DNA of 64,000 bases, from NCBI RefSeq assembly GCF_009730915.1, contig NC_052482.1:372001-436000 (forward strand), read 5' to 3'. This DNA comes from Dioscorea cayenensis subsp. rotundata (taxonomy: Eukaryota > Streptophyta > Magnoliopsida > Dioscoreales > Dioscoreaceae). The translations under genes and the position numbers were made by a program. The notes beneath the pieces are model-generated. The model saw only the letters and a program-made list of their open reading frames with translations. It did not search any database and was not told the DNA's origin. Of this stretch, positions 1 through 12,211 are shown piece after piece; positions within the stretch are counted from its first letter, which is position 1, and each line of letters begins with the position of its first letter.

Positions 1-159
1 CAAACAAAAACAGGGCAAAACTTGTTTTCTCTTAAAGTCTAACTTTTCGTTATCCTAAATAAAAAGCTTGACATGATATTATAATTATTGCTGTGTTTTG
101 TTGTTTTAATAAAATTTTTGTAAATTTTGGGAGGAATATGAACCCTTGATTTTGTCTAA

Positions 160-857
160 GAGCATCTCCAATCAAGCTTCATATTTGAAGCATTTGATTG
201 GATTTGGCGCAAGACGTGCTCCAATCCAGCACTAAACCTTACGCCAAATCCATAGTTTGCTACAGTTATGAGCAAGATATTGCGTGTCACTGTAGAAGCC
301 TTTTTTTTTTAAAAAAATTGTTTTTATTAGTTTTGTTTTTTGTTTTTTGTTTTCATTTTTATAAAATTTATATTTATAATTTCATATCTTAATCAAATTA
401 ATAACTTATGATTTAAGTTTATATTTTTTAGTTAATAAGAAATAAAAAATTAAAAAAAATAATACATAAATATAAATTCATTAAAAATTATATGAACAAT
501 AAAATAAAAACATATAAAATAATCCAAACATAATTATTGTAATGTTTGTATTTATATTTTTTTATGATTTTTATTTTTTTATTCAGATACTGACAAGTAT
601 TTTTATTTATATTTAATAAATATTTATAATATATATATATAATATAATATTTGAATTTAATTGTTAAAAGCGAAAAATAATTAAAGTTGATTAAATTTGT
701 TGATAATAGGCATATAAAAATTGTGAAATAGGAAGAATATTTTTAAAATATTTTATTTTACAGTTAAAAATAGAATTAATGGTTGGAGAAACTTTCACAT
801 GCTGTATTTTTTTCTATGTAGAAGATTCAAATATAGAGGTTTGAGTTGAAGATGGCC
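160..857. mobile_element. Harbinger/Tourist-like MITE
   Basis: The left end begins GAGCATCTCCAAT and the right end, read in reverse, begins GGCCATCTTCAACT. The similarity continues inward for about 35 bases (both arms reach a TATTTGAA block). The element is flanked on both sides by TAA (157-159 and 858-860), the 3-bp target duplication typical of PIF/Harbinger elements. The interior is AT-rich and has no transposase. A 64-codon ORF inside it is chance. At about 0.7 kb it is a non-autonomous derivative. Confidence 0.65.
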
Positions 858-1314
858 TAATAAAAGAAATCAAGTACAGTTCTACTATTGTGAGAGTAAT
901 GACATGATATTAAATTAGAATAAGGTTTTGTAACATGAGAAATATATAACTAATCCTGATGTATTAAATGTATTTTAATTACTTTGTTCATGTATTTGGG
1001 GCAAAATTTTATTCCAGATTAATAATTTTGAATGCTTTCGTATTACCATTAATTCTTTGTTTTGATTGATTTGATGCTTTTGTGTAGGTGGCAAGCTTTT
1101 AAAATTGTATATTAACGGAAAGTATATATATATATATATACTTAACAGTTTGATTTATATGTACGAGAACAGTAAGTAAATAGGTAATTTCTTTTAAATG
1201 AATAAATCACTAAAAATGAATTAAATATGTGAAAGGAGTACAAATTTAAGAGTTAGGATAAGAACATGCAGTAAAAAAAAACTTACTATTATGGGAGAGT
1301 AAATAAGGATCAGA
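858..1314. other. AT-rich intergenic DNA, no gene seen
   Basis: The stretch is low-complexity AT-rich sequence with a short (TA)n run near 1122-1140. No splice-supported coding sequence, tRNA or promoter was recognised. Confidence 0.5.
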
Positions 1315-1541
1315 GGTGTATTTGAGTCGAGCCGTTCGTGAGTAGCTCGGTGTTCGGCTTGATAAACGCTCGTTCGTGTTTAGCTCATATTGTAAACGAG
1401 CCAAGCTTGAACATCATTTTCAAGCTCGATTAATAAACGAGCCAAGCTTGAGCAACTAAAAGCTCGGCTCATTTTGGCTCGCGAACACAGCTCGTGACCA
1501 AGCTCATGAACAAACTTGTTTATAAGCTCGATTGTGAGCTC

Positions 1542-1613
<72 letters not shown>

Positions 1614-2243
1614 CATTGTATGTATGTATATGTATATGTATATTAAGGTGTATATGTGACTATGTCATTGTTGTCAATTTGAGTTACACATATATGGCTA
1701 TAAACTACTATTCGAAAGGCTAAAGCTCATTAAAAGTTCGAGTCAACTAGTTCATTAAGTTAAATGAGCTCATAAGATAAAGCAGCGAAAGCTTGAACAA
1801 CACCAAACTCGGCTCATTAAATCTTGTGAAGAACTCGTTTATTATATAATTAAAAGCTCGTTTATAGTATCATTTACAATTTTATTTGTAACAATTATTA
1901 ATATAATCAAACTCAAATCGAGTTGAGTCACACTTGATAATGATTCATTAAATAAGTTTACTAAAATAAAGAATAAAATATAAAAAAAAAAGTCAAGCCT
2001 TAATCAAGTTAGCTAGCTAAGTCTAAGCTTCGAATTTTCTTAACAAGTTGAGCTTGAGTATGAAGCTCGAAAAAAGCTCGATTAGAGCTCGAGCTCGGTT
2101 AAAATAGTAACGAGCCAAGCTTGAACATAAAAAATGAGGCTCGAAGAAAGCTCGGCTCGAGTTTAAGCTCGATTAAATAATAACGAGCCAAGCTTGAATA
2201 AGACAAAGCTCGGCTTAACTCGGCTCGGCTCGTTTACAGCCCT
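1315..2243. mobile_element. hAT-like non-autonomous element rich in AGCTCG/GAGCC
   Basis: The element starts GGTGTATTTGAGTCGAGCC and its other end, reversed, reads AGGGCTGTAAACGAGCCGAG, an imperfect terminal inverted repeat of about 20 bp. The interior is packed with degenerate GAGCTCG, AAGCTCG and GAGCCAAGCTTGA units in both orientations, so much of it could fold back on itself. A long (TA)n at 1545-1611 has expanded inside it. The AGGGCTGTAAA terminus resembles hAT-type ends. I could not identify an 8-bp target duplication, so the superfamily is an inference. Confidence 0.5.
1545..1611. repeat. (TA)n microsatellite
   Basis: About 33 uninterrupted TA units lie inside the AGCTCG-rich element. 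Similar but shorter runs occur at 2341-2370, 17727-17763, 28028-28066, 37065-37100, 41023-41054, 43221-43250, 48149-48178 and 48391-48432. Confidence 0.9.
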
Positions 2244-2341
2244 AATATTAAAGATGCATGACAGAGTTTGTATGAAATGACTGTCTAAGAGAATTATTAA
2301 TCTATGGGCAAATCGATTTTATTTAAAAGTCATTAAATTGT

Positions 2342-2373
<32 letters not shown>

Positions 2374-2488
2374 CTCATCAATCCATCATCATATGCAAAT
2401 TGTATTATTTTTTTAATCTAAAATTTATTTCCATGATCAATTTATGCATCAACCATTCATCTATATTCTTAACAATAGATGGTTTATT

Positions 2489-2653
2489 CCATGAAATTAT
2501 TATGCACATAAACTAAAATAATAAACCATGAAATTATTATGCACATAAACTAAAATATATGACACTCGAGTCTTCAAACATTAATACATTTTGATTTATA
2601 AACTAAAATATATGGCAATCGAGTCTTCACACATTAATACATTTTGATTTATA
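2489..2653. repeat. Two overlapping short tandem duplications
   Basis: A 32-base block starting CCATGAAATTATTATG occurs at 2489 and again at 2526 (period 37). The end of the second copy is the start of another repeat, AACTAAAATATATG onward, present at 2548 and 2601 (period 53, few mismatches). Near-identity suggests recent duplications. No gene is involved. Confidence 0.8.
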
Positions 2654-3690
2654 ATGAACTTTTTTTTTATTAAAAATAAGATAGTCAAATATCATGCCTA
2701 AATTGAACCGGCATAAGATTTGCTTGGTTTTGATTTTTGTTGGTACGTGAATTTTATGTTTTTTTAATCATATAAGTAACACATATTTTTATTTTTAATA
2801 ATTTGATTATTTAAAAAAAAAATAAAATAAATTAATTGGTGCATTGATTTGGGACTTAAAACTTACTAAATATCTTGCTTTGTCGGCCGACATTAATACA
2901 ACAAATTAATTGTACAAATATTTATCATGATGACTTTGGATTAATTAATAACTAATTTTGGATTAATTTATTTGGAACTTTTCTGCCAACTTGCGGACAT
3001 AGACTACCCTTTAAAGCAAGCCGAAAGACAACAAAAATAAAATTAAATAAAATTAATATCTCAAGGCTAATGATGTTTACCATACCTTCTTACAAAGCAA
3101 AGTTGATTATACTTTAATCAAGTGATTGAGAATTAATTGTCGGTGTTCTTCCCTTTGACGCATCATCATATTCAAGTATCATAAAATTTATTATTATTAT
3201 TATTATTATAAAAATAAATAAAACATAATTTTATTAATATTTATCTATTCATAATTTTCATTTGAAGTGATTATAGAGTTAGTTAGATGTTAAAAATTTA
3301 TAACCTAACACCATTAACCCTGTAGCGAAAGGCGAATGTTAAACATTGAAATGTCTCGATCGAATTCGAATCTCGTTAATAAAAAATTTTTGATTATAAA
3401 TTTGAGTTAATATATGTAATAATGCAAAGACCTCTATTTATTTTTTCTCAAGTCCTAAAAATACACCGGGAATGCTGACATGGCAATAGGTACAAGTTGG
3501 TTCAACCAACAATTAATTTATTTATTTTGTTTCTTATTAAAAAATAATAAAACAAAAAACAAATAAATAAAAATTTAAAAATAATAAAAAAAAAGGAGTG
3601 TTTGAATGGTCAATTGGAATAGTGATCCAAATCCAAATGAGGAGCAGCGCGGGACCACTTTTTGACTACTTATTAGTTAATTAATTATTT
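2654..3690. other. Intergenic DNA upstream of GSK3, with a SINE-like fragment
   Basis: The stretch is AT-rich and non-coding. At 3322-3372 there is an RNA polymerase III-like pair: a box A-like TAGCGAAAGG and, about 30 bases later, a box B-like ATTCGAATCT. This is the layout of a tRNA-derived SINE head. An (ATT)n run lies at 3190-3210. The last part (3600-3690) is the probable promoter region of the kinase gene. Confidence 0.35.
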
Positions 3691-3759
3691 ATTTATTCTA
3701 TAAAAAAAGGGAGAAATTTTAATTTTTTTTTTTTAAAAAGTCCATTTTTTATAATAAAA

Positions 3760-5628
3760 CGATGAGAAAACGAGGCCGTGGAGTTCCTCTCTCTCTTTCT
3801 CTCAGAGCCAAGAGAAATCTCGTTGATTGCTGTTTTCTTGTTAATAAGATTGATTAAATCGCTGGTTTTTTTTGTGTGGCGATTGCGGCGGTGATCCGAG
3901 GAAGGGAAAGGTTCGTCATTTGCGTTTTTTACCTCAAAATTTGGTGCCTTTTCTTGTATATTTGTGGATTTTGGATTATTTCTAATGAATTTGAGTTTTT
4001 TGTATGTGATCAGGTTGTGCATTTGGGTTTTGGTTGGTTTTAGAGATTTGAATCACTAGATTGTTTTGATTTATCGGGGGCTTGATATTTTTGAGTTTAA
4101 TTTAGGAAAGGTGTGAGCTTTTTTTTTCTTTCTATTTTTAGGTTTTTTTGTTCGATTTTTCCAGCTGAATTTTGCTAGAATGGAGTCATTGGGCTTTCCT
4201 TTGATTTTCTCTGAGTTTTTGCAGCGACTCTTCGTATAAAGACTTAAAATTGATGTAAAATTCGAAGCTATGTGTATTTGTTGATCCGTTTAGTTGGAAC
4301 TCTTTCAGCTATTAGGGTGTTTGAGCTGTGACGTTTTGTGAACACCCTTTCTCTTTGAAGTTATTGCACCCTGGCTGGTGCCTTCTTCCTTATAGGTCGC
4401 ATGATGATTGATCATTTGCTATTGCCCTATTCCTTTGAAAATTCAATTTGGATTTTCAAAACAGATAACTTTCTTCAAATTCTGCTGCTGTCTGGCACTA
4501 GTTATGTCTTGGTAGGATTCTATTGTGCAGTTTACCTATATATTTTTTTCCCCATTTTGTAAAGATTGTTTCTTGTGTGCTTGTAACATAAGGGAATGGA
4601 AAATGATGGAGGGAAAGCCAATATTTTACTTATATGTTATCATCCATCTCATTTTCCTCATTTAACCCACCAGAACAACTTGTTGTTCTCTTAAATGTTC
4701 TTGTATTGATCTGAGTGAGAACACCCTTAGGAAATTTTAAATATCAGTGTTGCCAAGTATATTCTTTTGTGACTGGTTGTTGGGTCAATTGTACCTTTGA
4801 TACTTGACTTCATAGCCTTAATCTAAATTTTGTTATGCTCAACTAAGACCTATCCTTGCAGGGGCACAATTGTTGTTGGTTGCTTTTTATCATGTTTGAT
4901 AAAAAATGATCTGGTTCTTGTCTATATATTTGCCGAGGAAAATTTAATTTATGTACACTATAGGGCAGGATTCTCCCATCATTTCTGGTTTTTATTTTTT
5001 TTTATCAAATGTTTGGAGGTCTTTTTTGTGTTTAAATTTTTAATCTGAGTTTCTACTTTTATGTTTTCTATTGATGATATACTCCTTAGACATATGATTA
5101 ATACAGACGTTGAAGTGGCTGATGTTCTGTACGGGACTCGGTGATATGTGTTCATGAATGTGGAGTGGTTTGTTCTTAAAGTAATTTCCATATAAAATGT
5201 TAAGTTGTTGATGACTTATGTTTTTAAAAATGCTGTTATTGGCTGATTGGATGACAGATTTATGTCACAGTAAAGGACCAACTTAGCTGCAAAGTGATAA
5301 CAGATTATAGGTTTATAATTTTCTTTGGCTATTTGTCGTTGTCATTCTGTAAGAAGTTGTATCACTTTTGATGTTGTTTGCCCATCTTTATGTTTTGAGT
5401 GATATTAAAAATAATGAAGCACTCTTACATTTGTTTAGTAGTAATTGTCAATTTTGTTTTTGGTTGTGCTGCATTTTGTAATCCGAAGAATCAACAATAT
5501 GACAAGGTTCTTTTGTATCTCTTTCCGCTAACAGTGTCTGTGCTTTGTTTTTTTCAACAGGTTGCAAATTGTATTTTGATAAGTATTTTTACATAAGGTG
5601 TTAGATTTTATATATCTAGTTCCCGCAT
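3760..5628 (+). other. Probable 5' UTR exons and long leader intron of the GSK3 gene
   Basis: A CT-rich leader (about 3785-3805) is followed by a GC-richer exon ending near GGAAAG at 3910, then a T-rich intron of about 1.6 kb with an acceptor TTTTTTTCAACAG near 5560. A short leader exon then runs into the ATG at 5629. Short ORFs within this span have no coding character. Long first introns in 5' UTRs are common in plant housekeeping and signalling genes. Exact ends need transcript data. Confidence 0.5.
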
Positions 5629-8419
5629 ATGGCTTCAGTTAGTATGGTACCTTCATCGGGCTTCAAGAACACTGGCGGCAGTAGTGTTGGTGTTGATAGA
5701 TTGCCTGGTGAGATGAATGATATGAGAATAAGAGATGATAAGGTAAACCAGGAATGTAAGAGTGGTTTTATTTTTTTTTCCATTTAACTCGCAAATCTGT
5801 TCTGTTAAAGGTTTGGTTCATTCACCTGTTGTCTATTATAGGAAGTAGTAGCAACTGTGATTGATGGAAATGGGACTGAAGCTGGCCATGTAATTGTCAC
5901 AACTATTGGTGGTAGAAATGGTCAGCCGAAGCAGGTAAAGTACACAGATTGTTTGCCTTCTATTTAGTAGTGAAATGTTGAACATATCACCTGTGTTTCC
6001 ATGCCAAAGCAAAATATTTGATCAACTTAGTATTCTCATAGCTGGTTTCAGTGGTCATTTGCCCTCCTAATTGAGGATATTCTGATGGCAGACTATAAGC
6101 TACATGGCTGAGCGTGTTGTAGGGCATGGATCTTTTGGAGTTGTCTTCCAGGTTTGGTTTATTATGGTTCTTCTAACATTGCTTTCTTGCTGCTTTATTC
6201 TAGTATCTAGAAGAACATATCATAATGCATGTCTTGCTTGACCAAGTTACAATGCTGGCATAGCATGGTTTTGCTTGGGCATCTTCATGCAGCCAGGATG
6301 CTATTTATGTGATCAACTGTTTCTTCGATGACAGTCAATTCTTATTGTGGATTCATATATGATAAAAAGTGATTTATTTGTATTATTTAGGCAAAATGTT
6401 TGGAGAATGGTGAAACAGTAGCAATAAAGAAAGTTCTTCAAGACAAGAGGTACAAGAACCGAGAGTTGCAGACTATGCGCCTTCTTGACCATCCAAATGT
6501 TCTCTCTTTGAAGCATTGCTTCTTTTCAACGACAGAGAAGGATGAGCTATACCTTAACCTGGTGCTTGAATATGTACCTGAGACTGTTCATCGGGTTGTC
6601 AAACAGTACAACAAGATGAATCAGCGTATGCCGTTGATACATGTGAAATTATACAGTTACCAGGTATGAATGATCTCTTGTTGTTAGCAATTCTTGGTTA
6701 TTCTATTCTTGATGACTCGCTCTAGAACTTCAATCAAAGATGAAACTTTATTTTCGTGGGATTGTTTGCTTTTGATATTGTTTTTAATAGTGAATGTAGT
6801 TGTACCTTTTCATAAGTATTTTTAAAATTTTCAATGCCGGTTCGGCTTTTTATGATGGGCTTTCTTCTGAAAAGATTTTAAATTTTGAAGAGGTTGGGTA
6901 TGCATTAACCCAACAGCAAATATGATGAGGCATACATTCTCATTCTATTTTGATGGTTCAACAGATTTTTAGGGCATTGGCTTATATTCATGGCAGCATT
7001 GGAGTTTGCCACAGAGACATCAAGCCACAAAATCTTCTGGTATGCCTGCAATAAATTACTTTATTGCCACTTTATATATGTTCTAGATCTTTCACTTTTG
7101 TGTTGCAAGAAATGGAAAACAGCTGGTTGTTTTTAAATAGGACATTTTTATGAAAGCAATTTCGCACTTGTTCTTATATATTCACTTATATGTTTCTTAG
7201 ATGTACATCTGTGATGATTTTTCTTATTAAGTTTCAGTAAGTAATCAAGTTTGGCACCATTCCACAACAGGTTAACCCTCATACTCATCAGCTCAAAATA
7301 TGTGACTTTGGAAGTTCGAAAGTCTTGGTATATTTCTGCTTCTTTCGAATTTGATTACATAACTTCTTGGTCTTTCTAATCTCCTATAAATATTTTCAGT
7401 TTTTCCCTTTTTTTAATAAAAAAAACAGGTAAAAGGTGAGCCAAACATATCATATATATGTTCGAGATACTACAGAGGTCCTGAGCTAATCTTCGGTGCC
7501 ACTGAGTACACTACAACAATCGATATCTGGTCTGCTGGGTGTGTCCTTGCTGAACTTATGATTGGACAGGTAAACCTTTTGACATCTCTTGGAGGGAATT
7601 GAATGCACCGCCAGAATAAAATTTCACATGCAACACTGATGTCTGTTTTCTTTCTTAACAGCCCCTGTTTCCTGGTGAGAGTGGTGTAGATCAGCTTGTC
7701 GAGATTATTAAGGTGCTCTAAGGGCTTCTCATTGTTGTCTTGTTTTCCATATTGTGACGATCAACTCGATGAATATACATTATCCACTTCAGGTTTTAGG
7801 TACCCCGACAAGAGAAGAGATCAAGTGTATGAACCCAAACTACACAGACTTCAAGCTCCCACAGATCAAAGCTCATCCGTGGCACAAGGTTTGTCCGTGA
7901 TCTTCCTGTTCTTATTTTCTTTTGAATCCGTATCAACAATTTTATCTACTTAGTTATTTGAAATTAATTTCGATCAGATCTTCCACAAGAGAATGCCACC
8001 TGAAGCCGTTGATCTCGTGTCTCGGCTTCTGCAGTACTCTCCAAATTTACGGTGTAGTGCTGTAAGTACGAAATCATTTCTCACATTTCATTTCAAGTGT
8101 TTGATTCATTTACTATTTACTGATAAGTAATGTACATTCCTTCTTTCATAGATGGAGGCATTGATTCATCCATTCTTTGATGACCTCCGAGACCCAAACA
8201 CCCGCCTACCAAACGGGAGGCCATTGCCTCCGCTCTTCGATTTCAAGCCACAAGGTAAATATGTTTTAACAAAAACAATGCACTGATCGATAAACATCCT
8301 TTATTCACCACTATTGTTCGGTTCGATAACTACCAGAATTGAAAGGAGTACCTTTGGAGATTCTAGCGAAGCTGATCCCCGAACATGCGAGGAGGCAATG
8401 CTCCTTCCTAGGACTCTAA
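5629..8419 (+). CDS. GSK3/shaggy-like protein kinase
   Basis: This Ser/Thr kinase belongs to the plant GSK3 family, which acts in brassinosteroid, stress and immune signalling. Twelve coding exons join in frame to 409 residues: 5629-5742, 5842-5934, 6092-6151, 6391-6663, 6965-7039, 7271-7327, 7429-7569, 7662-7712, 7793-7888, 7978-8061, 8152-8254, 8337-8419. Visible motifs are the glycine loop GHGSFG, ATP lysine K102 in VAIKK, HRD with D198, DFG with D217, and activation-loop tyrosine Y233 in SYICSRYY. The N-terminus ([13 protein letters not shown]-like) and the C-terminal LxGL end resemble Arabidopsis ASK-alpha/gamma/epsilon (clade I). One oddity is that the usual APE of subdomain VIII reads GPE (G241). 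A 5' UTR exon near 3780-3910 and an intron of about 1.6 kb ending near 5560 are likely. The start ATG is the family start. Confidence 0.95.
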
Positions 8420-8472
8420 TTCGGTTCATCGGCTGAGTACATGAAGCTTTGTATTCGTATTATTCCCCGGAA

Positions 8473-8478
8473 AATAAA
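8473..8478 (+). terminator. Poly(A) signal of the GSK3 gene
   Basis: An AATAAA hexamer lies 54 bases after the stop codon, followed by a T-rich tract. This is a good candidate near-upstream polyadenylation element. Confidence 0.5.
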
Positions 8479-8529
8479 AATATGATTTTTTTTTTTCTTG
8501 TGAGTTTGGTTGGTGATACTTTGTGCAAC

Positions 8530-9990
8530 TAATGTGTGCTTCCAGTGTTGTTTTCCTTTGTAACAACCTCATGGCAGCAAACTCTGTGTATCACTTTGGA
8601 AAGTTCATACTAATCTCCCAAATATCTCACTTGGGTGCAATCCACATTGAATTGATTTGGTATAGAAAGAATTCTGTCCACTTAAATATAAACCAAGTAG
8701 AAACATCTAAATTATTCAAGCATAAAATTATGACAATTAAATAAAAGAAAAAAAAATATCAAGTCTATACAAATTCAATATAACAATGTAATTTTTTTTT
8801 GTCTATATATATCTATATATAGTGGAACAATGTGTGAATCTAGTGTTTGTTTTCCATGTGTAATAATACTACCTAAAATTATTGTATGTATTTGGATTGT
8901 GAATTTTTTTTTTTTTTATTATATTTATTTATTTATGAATGATTGAGATGCTTTGAGCTCAACATTGAAATTTGAAACATGAATTGAAATGGATCACCAT
9001 CACAATAATAATAGGCCATGTGAAGGTAGATGTTTGTTTATCAGAATCTGTCTTTTAACACACAAACAAATGCACAGTTCTTCTGCTCTCTCTTTGGACC
9101 ACATCTGCACTTCCAAGAACTTCTTTTCAATCTAAACTAATGCTTTCTGTTTCCTCTCTTTTTTTTTTTCATTGTACTTTTTTACTCTCATGAAAATTTC
9201 CAAAGTTAAATAACATAAAAAAAATTTACACCACTTTCAGATCATATTAGAAAGATGGTAATTTTTTTTGTTATTGAGTAGGGACTGGGCGATCAATTTG
9301 AGATAAGTGGTTTATTCTCTTAAAAATATTTATTTTATTTTTCAAGAATTATTGACACTTGTGAATTGAACTAATTGAGTTGGTATTTATATATATTTAT
9401 ATTTAAAAGAGAATCCCTCCAACCAAACACTCCTTACATCAAAGTCCAAAAACAACATGCAATGATGCCACATGAAAAGTACACTCTTTATGAACCTGAA
9501 ATCATATCATTGATATCAACCTAGCAAAACATAATATAATTTACTCTTCATCTTCATGATTGATATAATACATAATTAGTATATAACATAAAACTACAGA
9601 AAAGTCTTCATTTTTCTCTATAATAATAAGATGCTAAACTCCACCCGTGACTCACTCACTCTCTTCCTCATGAATTCCAATCCACAAGAAAGAGTAGCTA
9701 AACTACAACCCAAGTTCACGAGACTTTGCTTCCTTCCCTTTCAATCACTATATTTGTTTTTCCATTCAACAACACAAGGGTCCAACTTAGTTTTTAATTA
9801 TATAAATATAAATATATATACACTATTTATCTATCGATGTCTATTATCAACTGTTGAATCTGTTGAATCTCGATCTAATGAACAACATTGATATGGTAAC
9901 AAATACAATAATTACTGTTTAGAACAGTATAATATACAGTGCTGTTATTCATTAATGTCGGCCGTTGGATCTGACTAATAAGACCATGTA
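8530..9990. other. Intergenic DNA between GSK3 and the polygalacturonase gene
   Basis: The stretch is AT-rich sequence with homopolymer runs. ORFs of 73 and 86 codons (8523-8744, 9631-9891) have no recognisable domain, biased composition and no splice support, so I treat them as chance. The right end forms the polygalacturonase promoter. Confidence 0.5.
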
Positions 9991-9995
9991 TATTT

Positions 9996-10005
9996 TTATA
10001 TATAG
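9996..10005 (+). promoter_or_regulatory. Candidate TATA box, polygalacturonase gene
   Basis: TTATATATAG is followed by a purine-rich leader. The ATG is about 230 bases downstream, so a leader of roughly 200 bases is implied. There are several AT runs nearby, so the assignment is tentative. Confidence 0.4.
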
Positions 10006-10235
10006 ATGTTCTTCAAAGACAAAAAGAAGATCAACTTTGGATGTATCTTGTGATACCTCAAGAAGCTTCACATAATTCTTGAAAGAGATTGAGAAAGAGA
10101 AAAGAAAAGAACAAGGAGCTTTTAATACTCACAAGCATGTTCCAATCAGTGAAAAGCAACCAAGTGTCAAATTCTTAGAGCACAACTCAATGCATAAATC
10201 CATCTACTTTTTCATACTCTTTAACAGGCTTTTCA

Positions 10236-11888
10236 ATGGCTCATCTTCATTTTTGGATCACTGTTATCTTCTTGTTTGCAGTTACTCAGTGTTCTAATGC
10301 AAGAAGGCATTTCATGGATGTAAATAGTGATGTTAAGGATGAAAGCAATGATCTTTCTTGTGTTTTCAATGTGAGATCATTTGGAGCAGTTGGAGATGGT
10401 TACACTGATGACACTAGAGCATTTCATTCAGCTTGGAAGGCTGCTTGTTCAGTAGAATCTGGCACTCTTCTTGTGCCGTCTGACGGTGTTTTTACGATCA
10501 CTTCGACGATATTCTCCGGCCCATGCAAGCCTGAAACTGTGTTTCAAGTGAGTTTGAATTCAAATGCTTGATAAGTTGATATGATACTTTCATCAATGAT
10601 ACAGAGTTACTAAGATTGAGTAATGTACTTGTGATTTTCAGGTTGATGGAGTTCTCATGCCACCGGATGGTCCTGAATGCTGGCCGGAGACCGATAGCAA
10701 ACAGCAATGGCTTGTGTTTTATAAGCTCAATGGCATGACACTCACCGGCAAAGGAACAATCGAAGGGAACGGCGAGAAGTGGTGGAATCTCCCTTGCAAG
10801 CCTCACAGAGTAATCAATGAATCAAATCAATATTATTCATCAGAAATCTTGTCTGCATTGTGTTACATGTAATCTCATACTGATGAATGTATTGCTGAAA
10901 TTATAGGGACCAAATGGAAGTACATTGCCAGGACCTTGTGATAGTCCTGCAGTGAGTACTTACAAACAATTCAGAGAACTCTGTTTTCACAAATTGATAT
11001 CAATTCTCATGGCTTTTCAATGTTTTCAGTTGATCAGGTTCTTCATGAGCTATAATCTCAGAGTTAGAGATCTTCGTATCGAGAACAGTCCTCAGTTCCA
11101 CTTCAAGTTTGATGGTTGTGAAAATGTGCAGATTGAAGGCATCTCCATAAATTCCCCTGCACTTAGTCCTAATACAGATGGCATCCATGTCGAGAACACC
11201 AAGTCGGTGTTTATCTCGAACTCTTTTATCAGTAATGGAGATGACTGCATCTCAATTGGACCAGGATGCTCAATGGTGGAAATAGATAATGTAACTTGTG
11301 GACCTAGTCATGGAATCAGGTGCTCATATAAATTCCATTTTTTCAGTCTTCGATCCAATTCATCAAACTGACAATTATTCTTGCAGCATTGGCAGCCTTG
11401 GTGTGCATAATTCTCAAGCCTGTGTCTCGAATATAACAGTGCGGAACACGGTGATACGCAATTCGGACAATGGAGTTAGAATCAAGACATGGCAAGGAGG
11501 AATTGGCTCGGTATCGGAAATAATCTTTGACAATATTTTCATGGAGAATGTCAGGAACTGCATCATTGTAGACCAGTACTACTGTCTGACTAAGGACTGC
11601 ATGAATCAATCCACAGCTGTCTATGTATCGAATGTATTGTACTCAAACATTAAAGGCACGTATGATGTCAGAAGCCCACCGATACATTTCGCTTGCAGTG
11701 ATTCGATTCCTTGTACTAACATAACAATGGCCGAGGTGGAACTGCTTCCTCATGAGGGGGAGCTTGTCGATGATCCTTTCTGTTGGAATGCGTATGGAGT
11801 TCAAGAAACTCTTATAATACCACCAATCTCTTGTTTGCAGGATGGAGCGCCGGAAGCTCTGCAAGACAGCATAAACTTTGGCTGCTAA
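10236..11888 (+). CDS. Polygalacturonase (glycoside hydrolase family 28), secreted
   Basis: The enzyme hydrolyses alpha-1,4-galacturonosyl bonds of pectin in the cell wall. Five exons (10236-10547, 10642-10809, 10907-10951, 11030-11319, 11387-11888) give 438 residues, normal for plant GH28. The N-terminus is a signal peptide (hydrophobic [10 protein letters not shown], likely cleavage after SNA near residue 22), followed by [12 protein letters not shown]. All four family motifs are present: NTDG with D225, GDDC with D246 and D247, SHGI with H269 (normally GHGI; the first glycine is serine here, as in many plant members), and RIK with R303 and K305. The catalytic set looks intact. The gene is convergent with the GDSL gene. 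The exact physiological role (fruit, abscission, pollen or growth) cannot be read from the sequence. Confidence 0.93.
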
Positions 11889-12211
11889 AGATTTGTTTGC
11901 ACATTAGTCACAGTTTATTCATTATATTTATAGATGTATAGAATATTTCAAGTACAAGAAGTATATGGTCTTTCAGATTAATGTTCATGTTAATGAACCT
12001 TCAAAGCTGTATTGAAATATTTGAAGGTTCAGAAGCAATCATCATTTATCAGAAAAGATACACAAATCATGATAAATATGTATCTCTTTGTATTGCTGTT
12101 GACACTAATCAGAGTATATCTGCTACATAAAAATAGCCTTCATTATTAAAACATTTTGTCTTTGTCTTAACATTATCACAAACGGTACGATCAGTTTATC
12201 GGGTTGAATGT

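Noticed and set aside
5068-5125. TGATGAT and CTGA spaced like box C and box D of a snoRNA in the GSK3 leader intron.
   Set aside because: Span too short, no closing stem and no C'/D' boxes visible.
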